Assembly: GCA_016840385.1 (NCBI GenBank) | Contig: JAEOSL010000022.1 | Coordinates: 1-36,724 of the forward strand | Source of the DNA: Candidatus Thorarchaeota archaeon | GTDB lineage: Archaea; Asgardarchaeota; Thorarchaeia; Thorarchaeales; Thorarchaeaceae | Length of the DNA: 36,724 bases | Reading direction: 5' to 3' | Shown: one piece after another, positions 1 to 8,416 of the stretch | How the letters are laid out: each line of letters opens with the position of its first letter | How positions within the stretch are numbered: position 1 is the stretch's first letter | Translations under genes and position numbers: made by a program | The notes under the pieces: model-generated | What the model was told of the DNA's origin: nothing | Database searches by the model: none | What the model saw: the letters and a program-made list of their open reading frames with translations, nothing else

Positions 1-676
1 CCCAACCGGCTTCCCAACCCATTCCCTGTGTGATAATTTCGTAAATTCTGGTATTTGAGGTTGTTTTAGGAGCATTACCCATTGCAATAGTTGCGGCAGG
101 CAATAGACTACCCCAAATTGGCTGAGCAAGGTGTGTCCAGTTAGTTGGTGTTGGCAGATTATTTGCATCTAGGAAAGCATGATTCACAGTAAATCCAAAT
201 GTTGAGATTGCTGCAGCTACCCAGATAACATCACCATCATCATTTGTTCTTTTCATATCTGCACCAGCAATTTCATCCGGTACTCGATCAAGAACATCAA
301 GCATTTTTGTGCTATTGAGAGCTTCTAGATTTCCATCCCGTTGCATTTGATCGAATAGTGTTGGACCACCGCCCCAGAGAATATCTACTCCACCAGCATC
401 AATCACAGGATCCCAAAAACTACCATCCTGAGTTCGCCATACAATATCACCAATATTGTATTCTTGAGCAATGGGAGATGCCAGAAAAGCATCTTCATAA
501 GCAGTCATAATTGCAACATCATGCCTTGTCAAAATGGTAATGGATTCAGTTGGTCCAGTATTTCCAAATGGATTGAGTACTATTACTACACCAGCAACTC
601 CAACCATACCGATTACAACAACAGCAATGATGATATTTGTCATATTTCTTCCGGTTTCAAATTCACCCGCGGCCAT
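1..676 (-). CDS. ABC-type extracellular solute-binding protein, N-terminal part (runs off left edge)
   Basis: Reading the minus strand from an ATG at 676 gives about 225 codons with no stop before the left edge. An AGGTG ribosome site (complement of 683-687) lies 6 nt upstream. The protein opens with a short polar head and one hydrophobic helix (about residues 13-33), which would be a membrane anchor or uncleaved signal. A mature region beginning ESITILTRHD follows. The motifs DILWGGGPTLFDQM, VIWVAAAISTFGF and the LPTPTNWTHL segment are typical of family 1 solute-binding proteins of the iron/thiamine (AfuA/TbpA-like) type, which capture a ligand outside the cell for an ABC importer. No lipobox cysteine is visible. 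Permease and ATPase genes would be expected to the left, outside the window. Substrate is not decidable; the family call is fairly firm. Confidence 0.8.
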   Translation of the reverse strand, partial: MAAGEFETGRNMTNIIIAVVVIGMVGVAGVVIVLNPFGNTGPTESITILTRHDVAIMTAYEDAFLASPIAQEYNIGDIVWRTQDGSFWDPVIDAGGVDILWGGGPTLFDQMQRDGNLEALNSTKMLDVLDRVPDEIAGADMKRTNDDGDVIWVAAAISTFGFTVNHAFLDANNLPTPTNWTHLAQPIWGSLLPAATIAMGNAPKTTSNTRIYEIITQGMGWEAGW

Positions 677-1039
677 CAGATTCACCTATTAGAAAAGAGA
701 AACCTGTAATTGCACATAGGAGATTTTTTCTAGGTGCCTTTTCAAATCTCTCAGTAAATTTCCTCTAACACTCGACAAATCATGTTGTGATATTAAAGGT
801 TTGTTACCAAAATGAGTGATAAGGAATAAGCATTAGCATAAGCAATCGACAGCATGTATAACCAAACATCTAATGTATCACAATGTATTTTCTTCTGTTG
901 GATTATTAATTATCTAGCTATCCATTGAATGAATGCGCATTTTATCAACGAGCCTAAAAGGCTATATACCCGACATAACGGAAATGTATTATCTTCTGAA
1001 TTGCATTTTTGCAATTGATTGAAGGAGGACTTATTCACG
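677..1039. promoter_or_regulatory. Divergent promoter region between solute-binding protein and surface protein
   Basis: This is 363 bp without a gene. On the + side, AAAAGGCTATATACC (TATA at 962-969) is a good archaeal BRE/TATA and would place the transcript start near 990, about 50 nt before the TTG start at 1040. On the minus side, a weaker A/T box (complement of about 721-735) could serve the solute-binding gene. The remainder is AT-rich. I see no RNA gene or repeat in it. Confidence 0.5.
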
Positions 1040-2932
1040 TTGAATAGAAATCTACAAATGCGAAAGGTAGCAGCGCTGTTGATTGTTGCAACCCTCTTCG
1101 CTCCTTATTTCATCAGCGTCGGAGTTGTTCCAACTAGAGTTTCGGCTGCACCGGACCCAATCACACCGACTATTGTCTTCGATGTGGGTCATGGTCAGTA
1201 TTCCGAATATGTATTCTCAGAAGAGGATGCTTGGTTGGCAAACAATCTGACAGCTATGGGCTTTAATGTAATATGGGCCTGGGGTGGTCTTAATGATACC
1301 ATTCTAGAAGATGCTACAGGTCTTGTAATAGGTGCTATCTACGGATCCACAGCTGGATTCGCAGCAGCAGAAATCACAGCAGTTGACGATTGGTTCAATG
1401 CAGGTGACAAATTCCTCTGGGTCGGATCAGACTCTGACTACGGTGGAGCTGCCTACATCAACGCAAACATGTCACTCATCCTTGATGCAGTTGGCTCACA
1501 TGTCTACCCTGAACAGATCTCAATCAGCGATGCGTACTCCAACTGTAACGCCTCATACAGAGCCGTTGCAAATGGTACAAGCGATGATCCTTATGTTGCT
1601 GACATTGTTGATGGTGTAACCCAGGTTCTCATGCATGGTCCAACATCACTCTACGGAAGCACCACTGGTGCTGCTGGAGCAGGTGTTGTAGCACTTGAGA
1701 ACACAACAATCGAAAACGTCTATCCACTCATGACCTATGGAGCTTCAGCAACCATTGGAGACTCTGACCTAGTTCCACCATTGGCTAACAATGATGGTGA
1801 CTTTGGCGAGTTTGTTGCCACATCTCTAGAAGTTATGGCAGGTGATGACGCATCTGGTGTCATTGTTGTGTCTGGAGCTTCACCTTATGGTGACTACCAA
1901 CCAATGTCAACTGATGAGTACTACACTGTACCCCTAGAAGGTATGGAATTCGTTGTACAGGCTATTGCATTCGGTATGGAGAAGGCAGCAGGTTCACTGA
2001 TTGTCTTCGACGTTAGCCATGGTCAGTACTCAGAATATGTATTCTCAGAAGAAGATGCTTGGTTAGCTAACAATCTTACAGATCTTGGATATCAAGTCAT
2101 TTGGGCTTGGGGTGGTCTTAATGACACAGTTCTTGCTCGTGCAAGAGGTCTTGTCATAGGTGCTATCTACGGATCCACAGCTGGATTCGCAGCAGCAGAG
2201 ATCACAGCAGTTGACGATTGGTTTGCTGAAGGAAACAAATTCCTCTGGGTCGGATCAGACTCTGACTACGGTGGAGCTGCCTACATCAACGCAAATGCGT
2301 CACTCATCCTTGATGCAGTTGGCTCACATGTCTACCCTGAACAGATCTCAATCAGCGATGCGTACTCCAACTGTAACGCCTCATACAGAGCCGTTGCAAA
2401 TGGTACAAGCGATGATGCATTCGTTGCTGACATTGTTGATGGTGTAGACCAGGTTCTCATGCATGGTCCAACATCACTCTACGGTAGCACTACTGGTGCT
2501 TCTGGAGCAGGTGTTGTGGCTCTCGAGAACACAACAATCGAAAACGTCTATCCACTCATGTACTATGGAGGATCTGCAACTATTGGAGACTCTGACCTAG
2601 TTCCACCATTGGCTAACAATGATGGTGACTTTGGCGAGTTTGTTGCAATAACCCTAGAAATCAATGCAGGCGATGACGCATCTGGTGTCATTATTGTGTC
2701 TGGAGCTTCACCTTATGGTGACTATCAGCCAATATCAACCGATGAGTACTACACTGTACCCTTAGAGGGTATGGAATTCGTCGTACAAGCTATTGATTTC
2801 GGTATTGACTACGCAATGAGTCCATACCCACCAACTCCCACTCCATTCGTAATTGACCCAATGCTTTTGATTGCAATCGCAGGTGTCATTGTTGTGGTAA
2901 TTATTGTTGTAATAGTAATGAAGAGAAAGTAG
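1040..2932 (+). CDS. Surface protein with two near-identical GATase1/DUF4350-like domains and a C-terminal anchor
   Basis: The likely start is TTG at 1040, because GGAGG at 1024-1028 sits at proper spacing; an in-frame TTG at 1019 would put that site inside the gene. The product is about 630 aa. It has a signal peptide (to about residue 36, ending RVSAAP), two copies of a 276-aa domain (residues about 45-320 and 321-596), a Pro/Thr linker and a C-terminal helix starting IDPMLLIAIAG and ending MKRK. Each domain opens with IVFDxxHGQYSEYVFSEED and has alternating strands (GLVIGAIYG, FLWVGSDSDYGG), like the class I glutamine amidotransferase fold used in DUF4350-type proteins. I see no obvious catalytic Cys-His pair, so a binding or scaffold role outside the cell is plausible. 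A terminator follows directly, so it is probably monocistronic. The function is unknown. Confidence 0.85.
   Translation: MNRNLQMRKVAALLIVATLFAPYFISVGVVPTRVSAAPDPITPTIVFDVGHGQYSEYVFSEEDAWLANNLTAMGFNVIWAWGGLNDTILEDATGLVIGAIYGSTAGFAAAEITAVDDWFNAGDKFLWVGSDSDYGGAAYINANMSLILDAVGSHVYPEQISISDAYSNCNASYRAVANGTSDDPYVADIVDGVTQVLMHGPTSLYGSTTGAAGAGVVALENTTIENVYPLMTYGASATIGDSDLVPPLANNDGDFGEFVATSLEVMAGDDASGVIVVSGASPYGDYQPMSTDEYYTVPLEGMEFVVQAIAFGMEKAAGSLIVFDVSHGQYSEYVFSEEDAWLANNLTDLGYQVIWAWGGLNDTVLARARGLVIGAIYGSTAGFAAAEITAVDDWFAEGNKFLWVGSDSDYGGAAYINANASLILDAVGSHVYPEQISISDAYSNCNASYRAVANGTSDDAFVADIVDGVDQVLMHGPTSLYGSTTGASGAGVVALENTTIENVYPLMYYGGSATIGDSDLVPPLANNDGDFGEFVAITLEINAGDDASGVIIVSGASPYGDYQPISTDEYYTVPLEGMEFVVQAIDFGIDYAMSPYPPTPTPFVIDPMLLIAIAGVIVVVIIVVIVMKRK
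1172..1999 (+). repeat. Tandem repeat unit 1 (828 bp) inside the surface gene
   Basis: This unit starts at ATTGTCTTCGA and recurs exactly 828 bp downstream in the same frame. Long blocks are identical at the DNA level, including synonymous sites, for example the segments around 1332-1372 and 1414-1465. The first and last parts of the unit have diverged somewhat more than the middle. Confidence 0.9.
2000..2827 (+). repeat. Tandem repeat unit 2 (828 bp) inside the surface gene
   Basis: This is the second copy of the 828 bp unit, immediately adjacent to unit 1. It encodes the second extracellular domain. Differences from unit 1 are scattered and few, such as ALENTTIENVYPLMTYG against ALENTTIENVYPLMYYG. 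Confidence 0.9.
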
Positions 2933-2982
2933 AGTAATCTACTTAGAGAGGTAGATTACTCTACCTCCCACTTCTTTTTTTT
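2931..2982 (+). terminator. Hairpin plus T-tract terminator
   Basis: A perfect 12-bp stem, AGAGTAATCTAC (2931-2942) with GTAGATTACTCT (2951-2962), has an 8-nt loop and is followed by eight T at 2975-2982. It overlaps the stop codon of the surface gene. Archaeal termination mainly needs the T-tract; the strong stem is an unusual addition. Confidence 0.75.
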
Positions 2983-3077
2983 AATCAATCATTATTTTAG
3001 TTTCATATTGAAACCCCGAGGACAGATTTATTACCGAGAATTAATCCCACTGAGTGACCACTCTACTTGGTGAGATT

Positions 3078-5555
3078 ATGAGAGACAGTCTGAAATTTTC
3101 CGTTGTAATCGTAACATTGATTATTCTAGCATCACCGATGATGTTAGCTAATGGACCACTGACAACCACCTCTGAAACAACTCCGCAAGAAGTTAACATC
3201 CTTAGTCAAGCTGGATATACTATCCTTTTCGATGAAGCTCATACCAGCCTAGGAAGTGCATCAATGACCCTAGGAAATTCGTCAATGCTAGGGTGGATGC
3301 TAGAGGAACATGGATACACTTGTGAAATGAATTTCGACCAGACGCTTGATTCGGGTATTTTGAGTGGTATGGATGCGCTTATCCTAATGTTTCCCATGGT
3401 TGCATTAACTACTGCAGAAGTCACGGCAGTTCACAATTTTGTAACAGCTGGAGGAGACCTTCTTCTGATTGGAACTGATAATTCGGATACTTGGTCCTTT
3501 TCACCAACTCACCTCAACGCAGTTTCACAAACTTACGGAATTACCTTCAATATGGATGATTGGTTAGAAACCACAACAGATCTGATATCACATCATCTTA
3601 CTCAGGATGTAAGTTCTATTCATTCTAACTTAGATTACAAATTAAAAGGTTGCACCTTGGATGTTGTAAGTCCTGCAATAACTGTGGTTGAATTTCAGGA
3701 TAATCCTGTTGTAGCGGTTTCCGGAGCAGGAAGTGGTAAGGTGGCAGCAGTGGGCGCCTCAGCACCATTCCACCAGTATAGAAAAGCTCTTAGCTGGCAG
3801 ACTGAGAATGATGACCTATGGCAGTTTTCGTTGAATATCTTTGATTGGTTCGCAGGTGTTACTCCACGAAAAGTGGATGTTCCAGATACAGCAATCATCA
3901 CTATTGGTCCAGGACCTGCGTTATCACCAGCTGAACTGGCAAACTATGGTTCATACACTGGAATTATCCATGAGCATACTACACACAGTGATGGTGCAGG
4001 AAGTCCAACGGAAATGCTTTGGTCAGGATATACAAGAGGTCTGGATTACATGTTGATGACCGACCACTCCTATGAAGGACCAAGTGGTTCGGGGCTTGGT
4101 GGGATTAGTGGCGCATTATCCATACGGAATATTGCAGAAGCTAACGGATTAAACATAGAGATATTCGCTGGAGCAGAGCTATCTCACGGACAGCATTCCA
4201 TGGCTTTTCCGTTGACTTCGAATGTTTATGCAGAAACACAAACTGAGATGGTCGAGGGAGCTCATGCACAAGGAGCTATGATTACACTATGTCATCCTAC
4301 TATTGGTTCCCAGTATATGGATGCTTATTCAAAATGGGATGTTTTTGGGTATGACGCGATTGAGGTCGATTGTAATGGGTACTACCACGGATTATTAGAC
4401 GAGGGTTATACACGACCGTTCTATGGAGCGAGTGATGGTCATAGCATAGAATATGTTGGAGGTGTTGTCAATATTGCATTTGTCGAAACTCCAACAGGTC
4501 CTGATGGTAGACTCGCAGATGTAGATTTGATGGATGCCATCTTGAATAGACGAATAGTCATTGTTGACAATTCTAACGGCTTCATTTATGGTCAAAAAGT
4601 GTGGGTTGATAGATACCTAGAACTTATGGAGGATGCTGAAACTGAGGTGGACAATGCAAGAGATGCAATAGATATTGTTTCAACTTCCGGCAATCAAGTC
4701 ATTCTTGCAGAATTGTATTTGAGAGATGCAGAATCTGCAGTGCGCTATTCAAGTCCAACAAGAGCAATCGATGCAGCACTTGATGCACAAACAACTGAAG
4801 CGCTCGGAGTTACTCTAGAGATCGTCAGTCCAAACCCACGTATACTTGACCCATTAGAGAACTATACTCTGTCACTAAATATCACGAACAACCTAGGTCA
4901 AGGACTGGAGTTCAATACCACAATCTTCAGGATGTTAAAAGTCACCGTAGACACAATCAATGAGATTGCCATTATACCTTCAATGTCTTCAGTTCTTTTG
5001 AACAAAAGTCAACAATGTGGCGACCAAGGATATGTTCTGACAGCTTTCAATCTTCACAGTTTTAACACCACTTCATCTCTTTCACCATTACTCTTCGGAG
5101 CAGGACAATTGATTTTTGGTGAGAATTTTAGTGCAGAGTATGCGGTAGGTTACACAGGAACAAACGCGACTGCGATATTTCCAATTAATAGAGGAGACGT
5201 CCGATTCTTTACCTCTGGAACATTGTTCTATAATGTAGGAGATGGGTGGCAGAATACATCGATTGTTTTCAGAAGTGTCACAATCGAAGCAACAATAGGA
5301 CCCTTCCTGAAGGGCACGACCATAAATTGGTATGGGGTTGCACAAGATGTGTTTGGTGGTGAGTTTACTATACTTGGATGGCCCGTCACGATTACGACAG
5401 ATCCACTTGAACCAACGACAACCACTAACTCTACTACTACTACTACTGGAACAGGAGCATTTCCAATTGACCCAATGCTCTTGGTTGCAATTGGAGGAGG
5501 AGTAGCTGTGGTTGTGGTGGTTGTGGTGATTGTTATGAAGAAAAAAGGTGTCTAG
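3078..5555 (+). CDS. Surface protein: GATase1-like domain + PHP phosphoesterase domain + C-terminal anchor
   Basis: ATG at 3078 is preferred over an in-frame GTG at 3054 because GGTGAG lies just before it and the signal peptide then begins MRDSLKFSVVIV. The product is 825 aa. Residues about 40-270 form a GATase1/DUF4350-like domain (TILFDEAHTS, ALILMFPM, GGDLLLIGTD). Residues about 290-520 match a PHP domain: IIHEHTTHSDG, MTDHSYEG, GAELSHGQHS, ITLCHP and GASDGHS supply the usual His/Asp/Glu metal ligands. A beta-rich region, a Thr-rich linker and a terminal helix with IDPMLLVAIGGG and KKKGV follow. PHP enzymes are usually cytoplasmic phosphoesterases, so the signal peptide and anchor suggest an extracellular hydrolase, perhaps of phosphate esters. 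Substrate unknown. The anchor closely matches that of the preceding gene. Confidence 0.85.
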   Translation: MRDSLKFSVVIVTLIILASPMMLANGPLTTTSETTPQEVNILSQAGYTILFDEAHTSLGSASMTLGNSSMLGWMLEEHGYTCEMNFDQTLDSGILSGMDALILMFPMVALTTAEVTAVHNFVTAGGDLLLIGTDNSDTWSFSPTHLNAVSQTYGITFNMDDWLETTTDLISHHLTQDVSSIHSNLDYKLKGCTLDVVSPAITVVEFQDNPVVAVSGAGSGKVAAVGASAPFHQYRKALSWQTENDDLWQFSLNIFDWFAGVTPRKVDVPDTAIITIGPGPALSPAELANYGSYTGIIHEHTTHSDGAGSPTEMLWSGYTRGLDYMLMTDHSYEGPSGSGLGGISGALSIRNIAEANGLNIEIFAGAELSHGQHSMAFPLTSNVYAETQTEMVEGAHAQGAMITLCHPTIGSQYMDAYSKWDVFGYDAIEVDCNGYYHGLLDEGYTRPFYGASDGHSIEYVGGVVNIAFVETPTGPDGRLADVDLMDAILNRRIVIVDNSNGFIYGQKVWVDRYLELMEDAETEVDNARDAIDIVSTSGNQVILAELYLRDAESAVRYSSPTRAIDAALDAQTTEALGVTLEIVSPNPRILDPLENYTLSLNITNNLGQGLEFNTTIFRMLKVTVDTINEIAIIPSMSSVLLNKSQQCGDQGYVLTAFNLHSFNTTSSLSPLLFGAGQLIFGENFSAEYAVGYTGTNATAIFPINRGDVRFFTSGTLFYNVGDGWQNTSIVFRSVTIEATIGPFLKGTTINWYGVAQDVFGGEFTILGWPVTITTDPLEPTTTTNSTTTTTGTGAFPIDPMLLVAIGGGVAVVVVVVVIVMKKKGV

Positions 5556-5667
5556 AAGTAAGATAGAGTAAGAAGTAAGTATGGTGGGTTCTTCCAACCG
5601 AAGCAACTCATCGTACCTCTACTCTCAATCGTGTAACTTAAAACATCCAGCTAGAAATAGTAGGATT

Positions 5668-7554
5668 ATGAAGAAATCAAGTGCAGTTCTAATAATACTG
5701 ATTCTTCCTCTGCTTACAACTATAGCGTTCCTACCTATACCGCATGTTGATGCGTGGGGTCATGCAACGCATTATTTCATTATTAATGAAGCAGTAGACA
5801 ATATCAGTAATGATTCTTGGGCAGATGCATTCGAATACTACACTGAGGAACTCTTGAGCGGTTCAGTTGCACCGGATGTACTCTGGCAGGATTGGGACAA
5901 TCATCTTTACTATCCAGGTGATACGACAGGAAATGCACCAGCTTCTGCAGCAAAATGGTATGATTTTGCAAGAGCGAATTTTTCAGTGGCAAATTGGGAA
6001 GATGGATTCTATGCAGCTGGAGTGATGGCACACTACTATGCAGATCCTTGTGTACCAGTCCATACTGACGTTTTGTGGGATGGTCATTCAGCGTATGAGT
6101 CTGACGTTAGTGCAAATCTTGGTGATTTGACCTTATCGATACCATCAGAAACAATGGTAAGCAATGTAAGTCAACTAGTTGTTGACAATGCTACATACGC
6201 AAATCAATACTACGATATGATTGTAGACGCTTATCCTACTGTAAGTGATGAAGCCATCGCAACAAACTCCACAATAAAGACACTAACAGAAAACTGTCTG
6301 TCCATGGCTATTGACGGTTTACTTTCATTGTTCTACAATCTAACCATAGGCTTGGATGCACCAGATGTTACAATCACATTCGAACATGTTGCAATGATTG
6401 ACTTTGCTCATGATAACGACTACTACGCAAGTGGTGGCCTCACAGCAATAAATCAGACTCTAGCCATCGCAGGGTATGATTTGATTGAACAAACTTCTGC
6501 AATTACAACAGGTAGTTTAGCTACTGTTGATCTTCTTGTAATGACCTGTGCCAAAGAAGCATACACTGTTGATGAACTGTCAGCCATAGGAACATGGTTC
6601 CAGAGTGGCGATAAATCAATCCTAATAACCGGGAGAGGAGACCATCCAAGTAGTGATACAGATCTATTATATCCAAATTCAGTTTTGACAGAAATTAGTT
6701 CCAATATTAGATTGAATGACGATAATGTCTACATGGAAGGTACGTTCAATGCATGGTACAACGATATTTTCACGATTCCAGATCCAGCAGATACCCTCAA
6801 TATGACTTTTGATGTTGCTAGTGTATCATTCTTCTCTCCAAGCAGTCTGTACTTTTTAGTGGATGATCCAATCTTACCCGTTATCTATGCTGATGTAAGT
6901 GCGTATCAAACAAATCAGGATCCAGAGACTCCAGATCCAACCGTCATCTATGATGACGTTATAGATGGTGAGTATGGTACTCAGATTCCATTAGCAGCTA
7001 TCGAAGAGATTGGTACTGGAAGACTCTTCGTGGCGGGTACAACATTCTTCAGTGATTTTGACCATGGAGATCCAGTCTTTGATAATATTCAACTCTTGAA
7101 AAACTTCCTTGATTGGGCTACTGGAAGTAGATCTGAAAATACCATTCCAGATATTGATGAGGTCGGTCCAAGAATTAGTGGTATTGAATGGGATCCAACA
7201 TCACCTGCAGACGGTGCATCTGTAAATGTTTCAGTAACTGTCACAGACCCAAGTGGAGTGGCATCGGTCCTCCTCAAATACCACAATGGAGCAACTAATG
7301 TAATCACAACTATGACAAACAATGGTGGAGATGTATATTCGGCATTGATTTCAGATGTGACAAGTGGTTCGGTAAATATAACTATCGAAGCTAATGATAC
7401 TGATGCAAATAGTGCAATCAGAGCATCATATACGATTACATGGGAATCTTCAACGACAATTCCTACTGAAACTCTGATTCTCATCGGAGCAGCTGCTGGA
7501 GTTATTGTTCTAGTTGCAGTTATTGTAGTCATCGGCAAACGCCGCGGAGCCTAG
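5668..7554 (+). CDS. Surface protein: zinc-dependent phospholipase C-like domain + GATase1-like domain + Ig-like domain
   Basis: ATG at 5668 is preferred because the signal peptide MKKSSAVLIILILPLL begins there; an in-frame ATG at 5581 would add 29 polar residues with no ribosome site. The mature protein starts at WGHATH (W30, H32, H35), as in the zinc-dependent PLC/S1-P1 nuclease-like fold where the N-terminal Trp and several His/Asp bind three zincs. HYYAD (122-126), PVHTD (130-134) and GHSAYE (139-144) supply further ligands. Residues about 230-480 resemble the GATase1/DUF4350 module of the neighbours (MIDFAHDNDYY, SILITGRGDHP). Residues about 500-595 look Ig-like. A terminal helix ends GKRRGA. 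It is probably a membrane-anchored extracellular hydrolase of phospholipid or another phosphodiester. A terminator-like hairpin follows. Confidence 0.83.
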   Translation: MKKSSAVLIILILPLLTTIAFLPIPHVDAWGHATHYFIINEAVDNISNDSWADAFEYYTEELLSGSVAPDVLWQDWDNHLYYPGDTTGNAPASAAKWYDFARANFSVANWEDGFYAAGVMAHYYADPCVPVHTDVLWDGHSAYESDVSANLGDLTLSIPSETMVSNVSQLVVDNATYANQYYDMIVDAYPTVSDEAIATNSTIKTLTENCLSMAIDGLLSLFYNLTIGLDAPDVTITFEHVAMIDFAHDNDYYASGGLTAINQTLAIAGYDLIEQTSAITTGSLATVDLLVMTCAKEAYTVDELSAIGTWFQSGDKSILITGRGDHPSSDTDLLYPNSVLTEISSNIRLNDDNVYMEGTFNAWYNDIFTIPDPADTLNMTFDVASVSFFSPSSLYFLVDDPILPVIYADVSAYQTNQDPETPDPTVIYDDVIDGEYGTQIPLAAIEEIGTGRLFVAGTTFFSDFDHGDPVFDNIQLLKNFLDWATGSRSENTIPDIDEVGPRISGIEWDPTSPADGASVNVSVTVTDPSGVASVLLKYHNGATNVITTMTNNGGDVYSALISDVTSGSVNITIEANDTDANSAIRASYTITWESSTTIPTETLILIGAAAGVIVLVAVIVVIGKRRGA

Positions 7555-7578
7555 TACAAAGGAGATTCTAAAATCTAA

Positions 7579-7625
7579 GAGGTTGCGGTACTCTCTCAGA
7601 GTGCTGCATACCTCAAGTTCTTTTT
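7579..7625 (+). terminator. Hairpin plus T-rich terminator
   Basis: GAGGT (7579-7583) pairs with ACCTC (7610-7614). Further paired blocks lie inside, ACTCT against AGAGT closing a 3-nt loop. TTCTTTTT follows at 7618-7625, downstream of the PLC-like gene's stop. Confidence 0.6.
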
Positions 7626-7643
7626 CTATAATATGGGTGAGAA

Positions 7644-7658
7644 AAATAGTATATACCT
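7644..7658 (+). promoter_or_regulatory. TATA-box promoter for the winged-helix-like gene
   Basis: AAAATAGTATATACC lies about 115 nt upstream of the ATG at 7772. The A-rich block before TATATA fits a BRE. The leader would be about 90 nt long. Confidence 0.45.
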
Positions 7659-7771
7659 TCGATTTCCTGTCGGACTGATACCAAAAATCGGATAGGGGGT
7701 TCATCCGCAAATCTTCATATGTTTTCAAAAGTATATTATCAATTGATTCATGAGACTCCGGTGGGGTAAGG

Positions 7772-8416
7772 ATGTCTATAGGGATGCGATCAGAAGATAT
7801 AGAGAGAGAGATTGAGATAGCCGTAGTTCGCACGTTCGGCTGGTCAGTCATCGAGTTTGAGGCGGTTCTATTTCAGAAATTTCTAGTTATGTCTGCCGCT
7901 AGTTCACTTATGACCGAAAACATGTTCAGAAAGCACTTGCGGAACATGGAAGCAAAGGGTTACATCTCTCCAGTTGATTTTCAAGGAAAACGTGCTTGGA
8001 AACGGTTGGTGATTGAATCAGATATTGATGAAGAAACTCTCACACCGGAAGAAGTCAGGGCATTTATCGAAAAAGCAAAAGCAAGTGAGAAACAGAAGCT
8101 CAAGAAACCTAAGAGCGAAAAAGTAGTAAGCGAGTCCAAAGCACTTGCAGAAGATATCCTTCAGTATCTACAGATGGGAATGCCATCACGAATCAAAATT
8201 AAACGTCGTATTGGTGAACCTACACTCATTGATCATGTCGAAGCAATGCATCATGCCTTAGCAGATTCCAAAGAGGATTTCTTGAAATATGTTCGAAAGA
8301 ATTTACCCCGAGTCTATGAGGATATTGAGAAGTTACTCAATTCTAGCGGAGAAGAGGTTCTACTTCGTAGTCTTCGTGTTATCGAATCAGGGCAGAGAAC
8401 CTATCCACCTCAATAG
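7772..8416 (+). CDS. Predicted winged-helix DNA-binding protein with basic linker
   Basis: The ORF has 214 codons from ATG at 7772 with a G-rich ribosome site (GGTGGGG) 5 nt upstream. Residues 1-85 are helical and end in a turn-strand pattern (MFRKHLRNMEAKGYISPVDFQGKRAWKRLVI), which looks like the recognition helix and wing of a MarR-type winged helix; this is a visual judgement. Residues about 95-125 are a Lys/Glu-rich linker, then a second helical part (SRIKIKRRIGEPTLIDHVEAM). There is no membrane segment or signal. It could be a transcription regulator; no target can be inferred. The stop overlaps the convergent prenyl synthase stop by 7 bp. Confidence 0.7.
   Translation: MSIGMRSEDIEREIEIAVVRTFGWSVIEFEAVLFQKFLVMSAASSLMTENMFRKHLRNMEAKGYISPVDFQGKRAWKRLVIESDIDEETLTPEEVRAFIEKAKASEKQKLKKPKSEKVVSESKALAEDILQYLQMGMPSRIKIKRRIGEPTLIDHVEAMHHALADSKEDFLKYVRKNLPRVYEDIEKLLNSSGEEVLLRSLRVIESGQRTYPPQ

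Noticed and set aside
464..709. 81-codon + strand ORF at the left edge
   Set aside because: It lies antisense to the solute-binding protein, which has a ribosome site and clear family motifs; the ORF's composition is low-complexity.
1332..2447. Two 95-codon ORFs 828 bp apart that are near copies of each other
   Set aside because: They are alternative-frame shadows of the duplicated surface-protein domain.
7510..7851. 113-codon minus ORF across the 7.6-kb spacer
   Set aside because: It covers a terminator hairpin and the promoter of the winged-helix-like gene, has no ribosome site, and shows no protein-like pattern.
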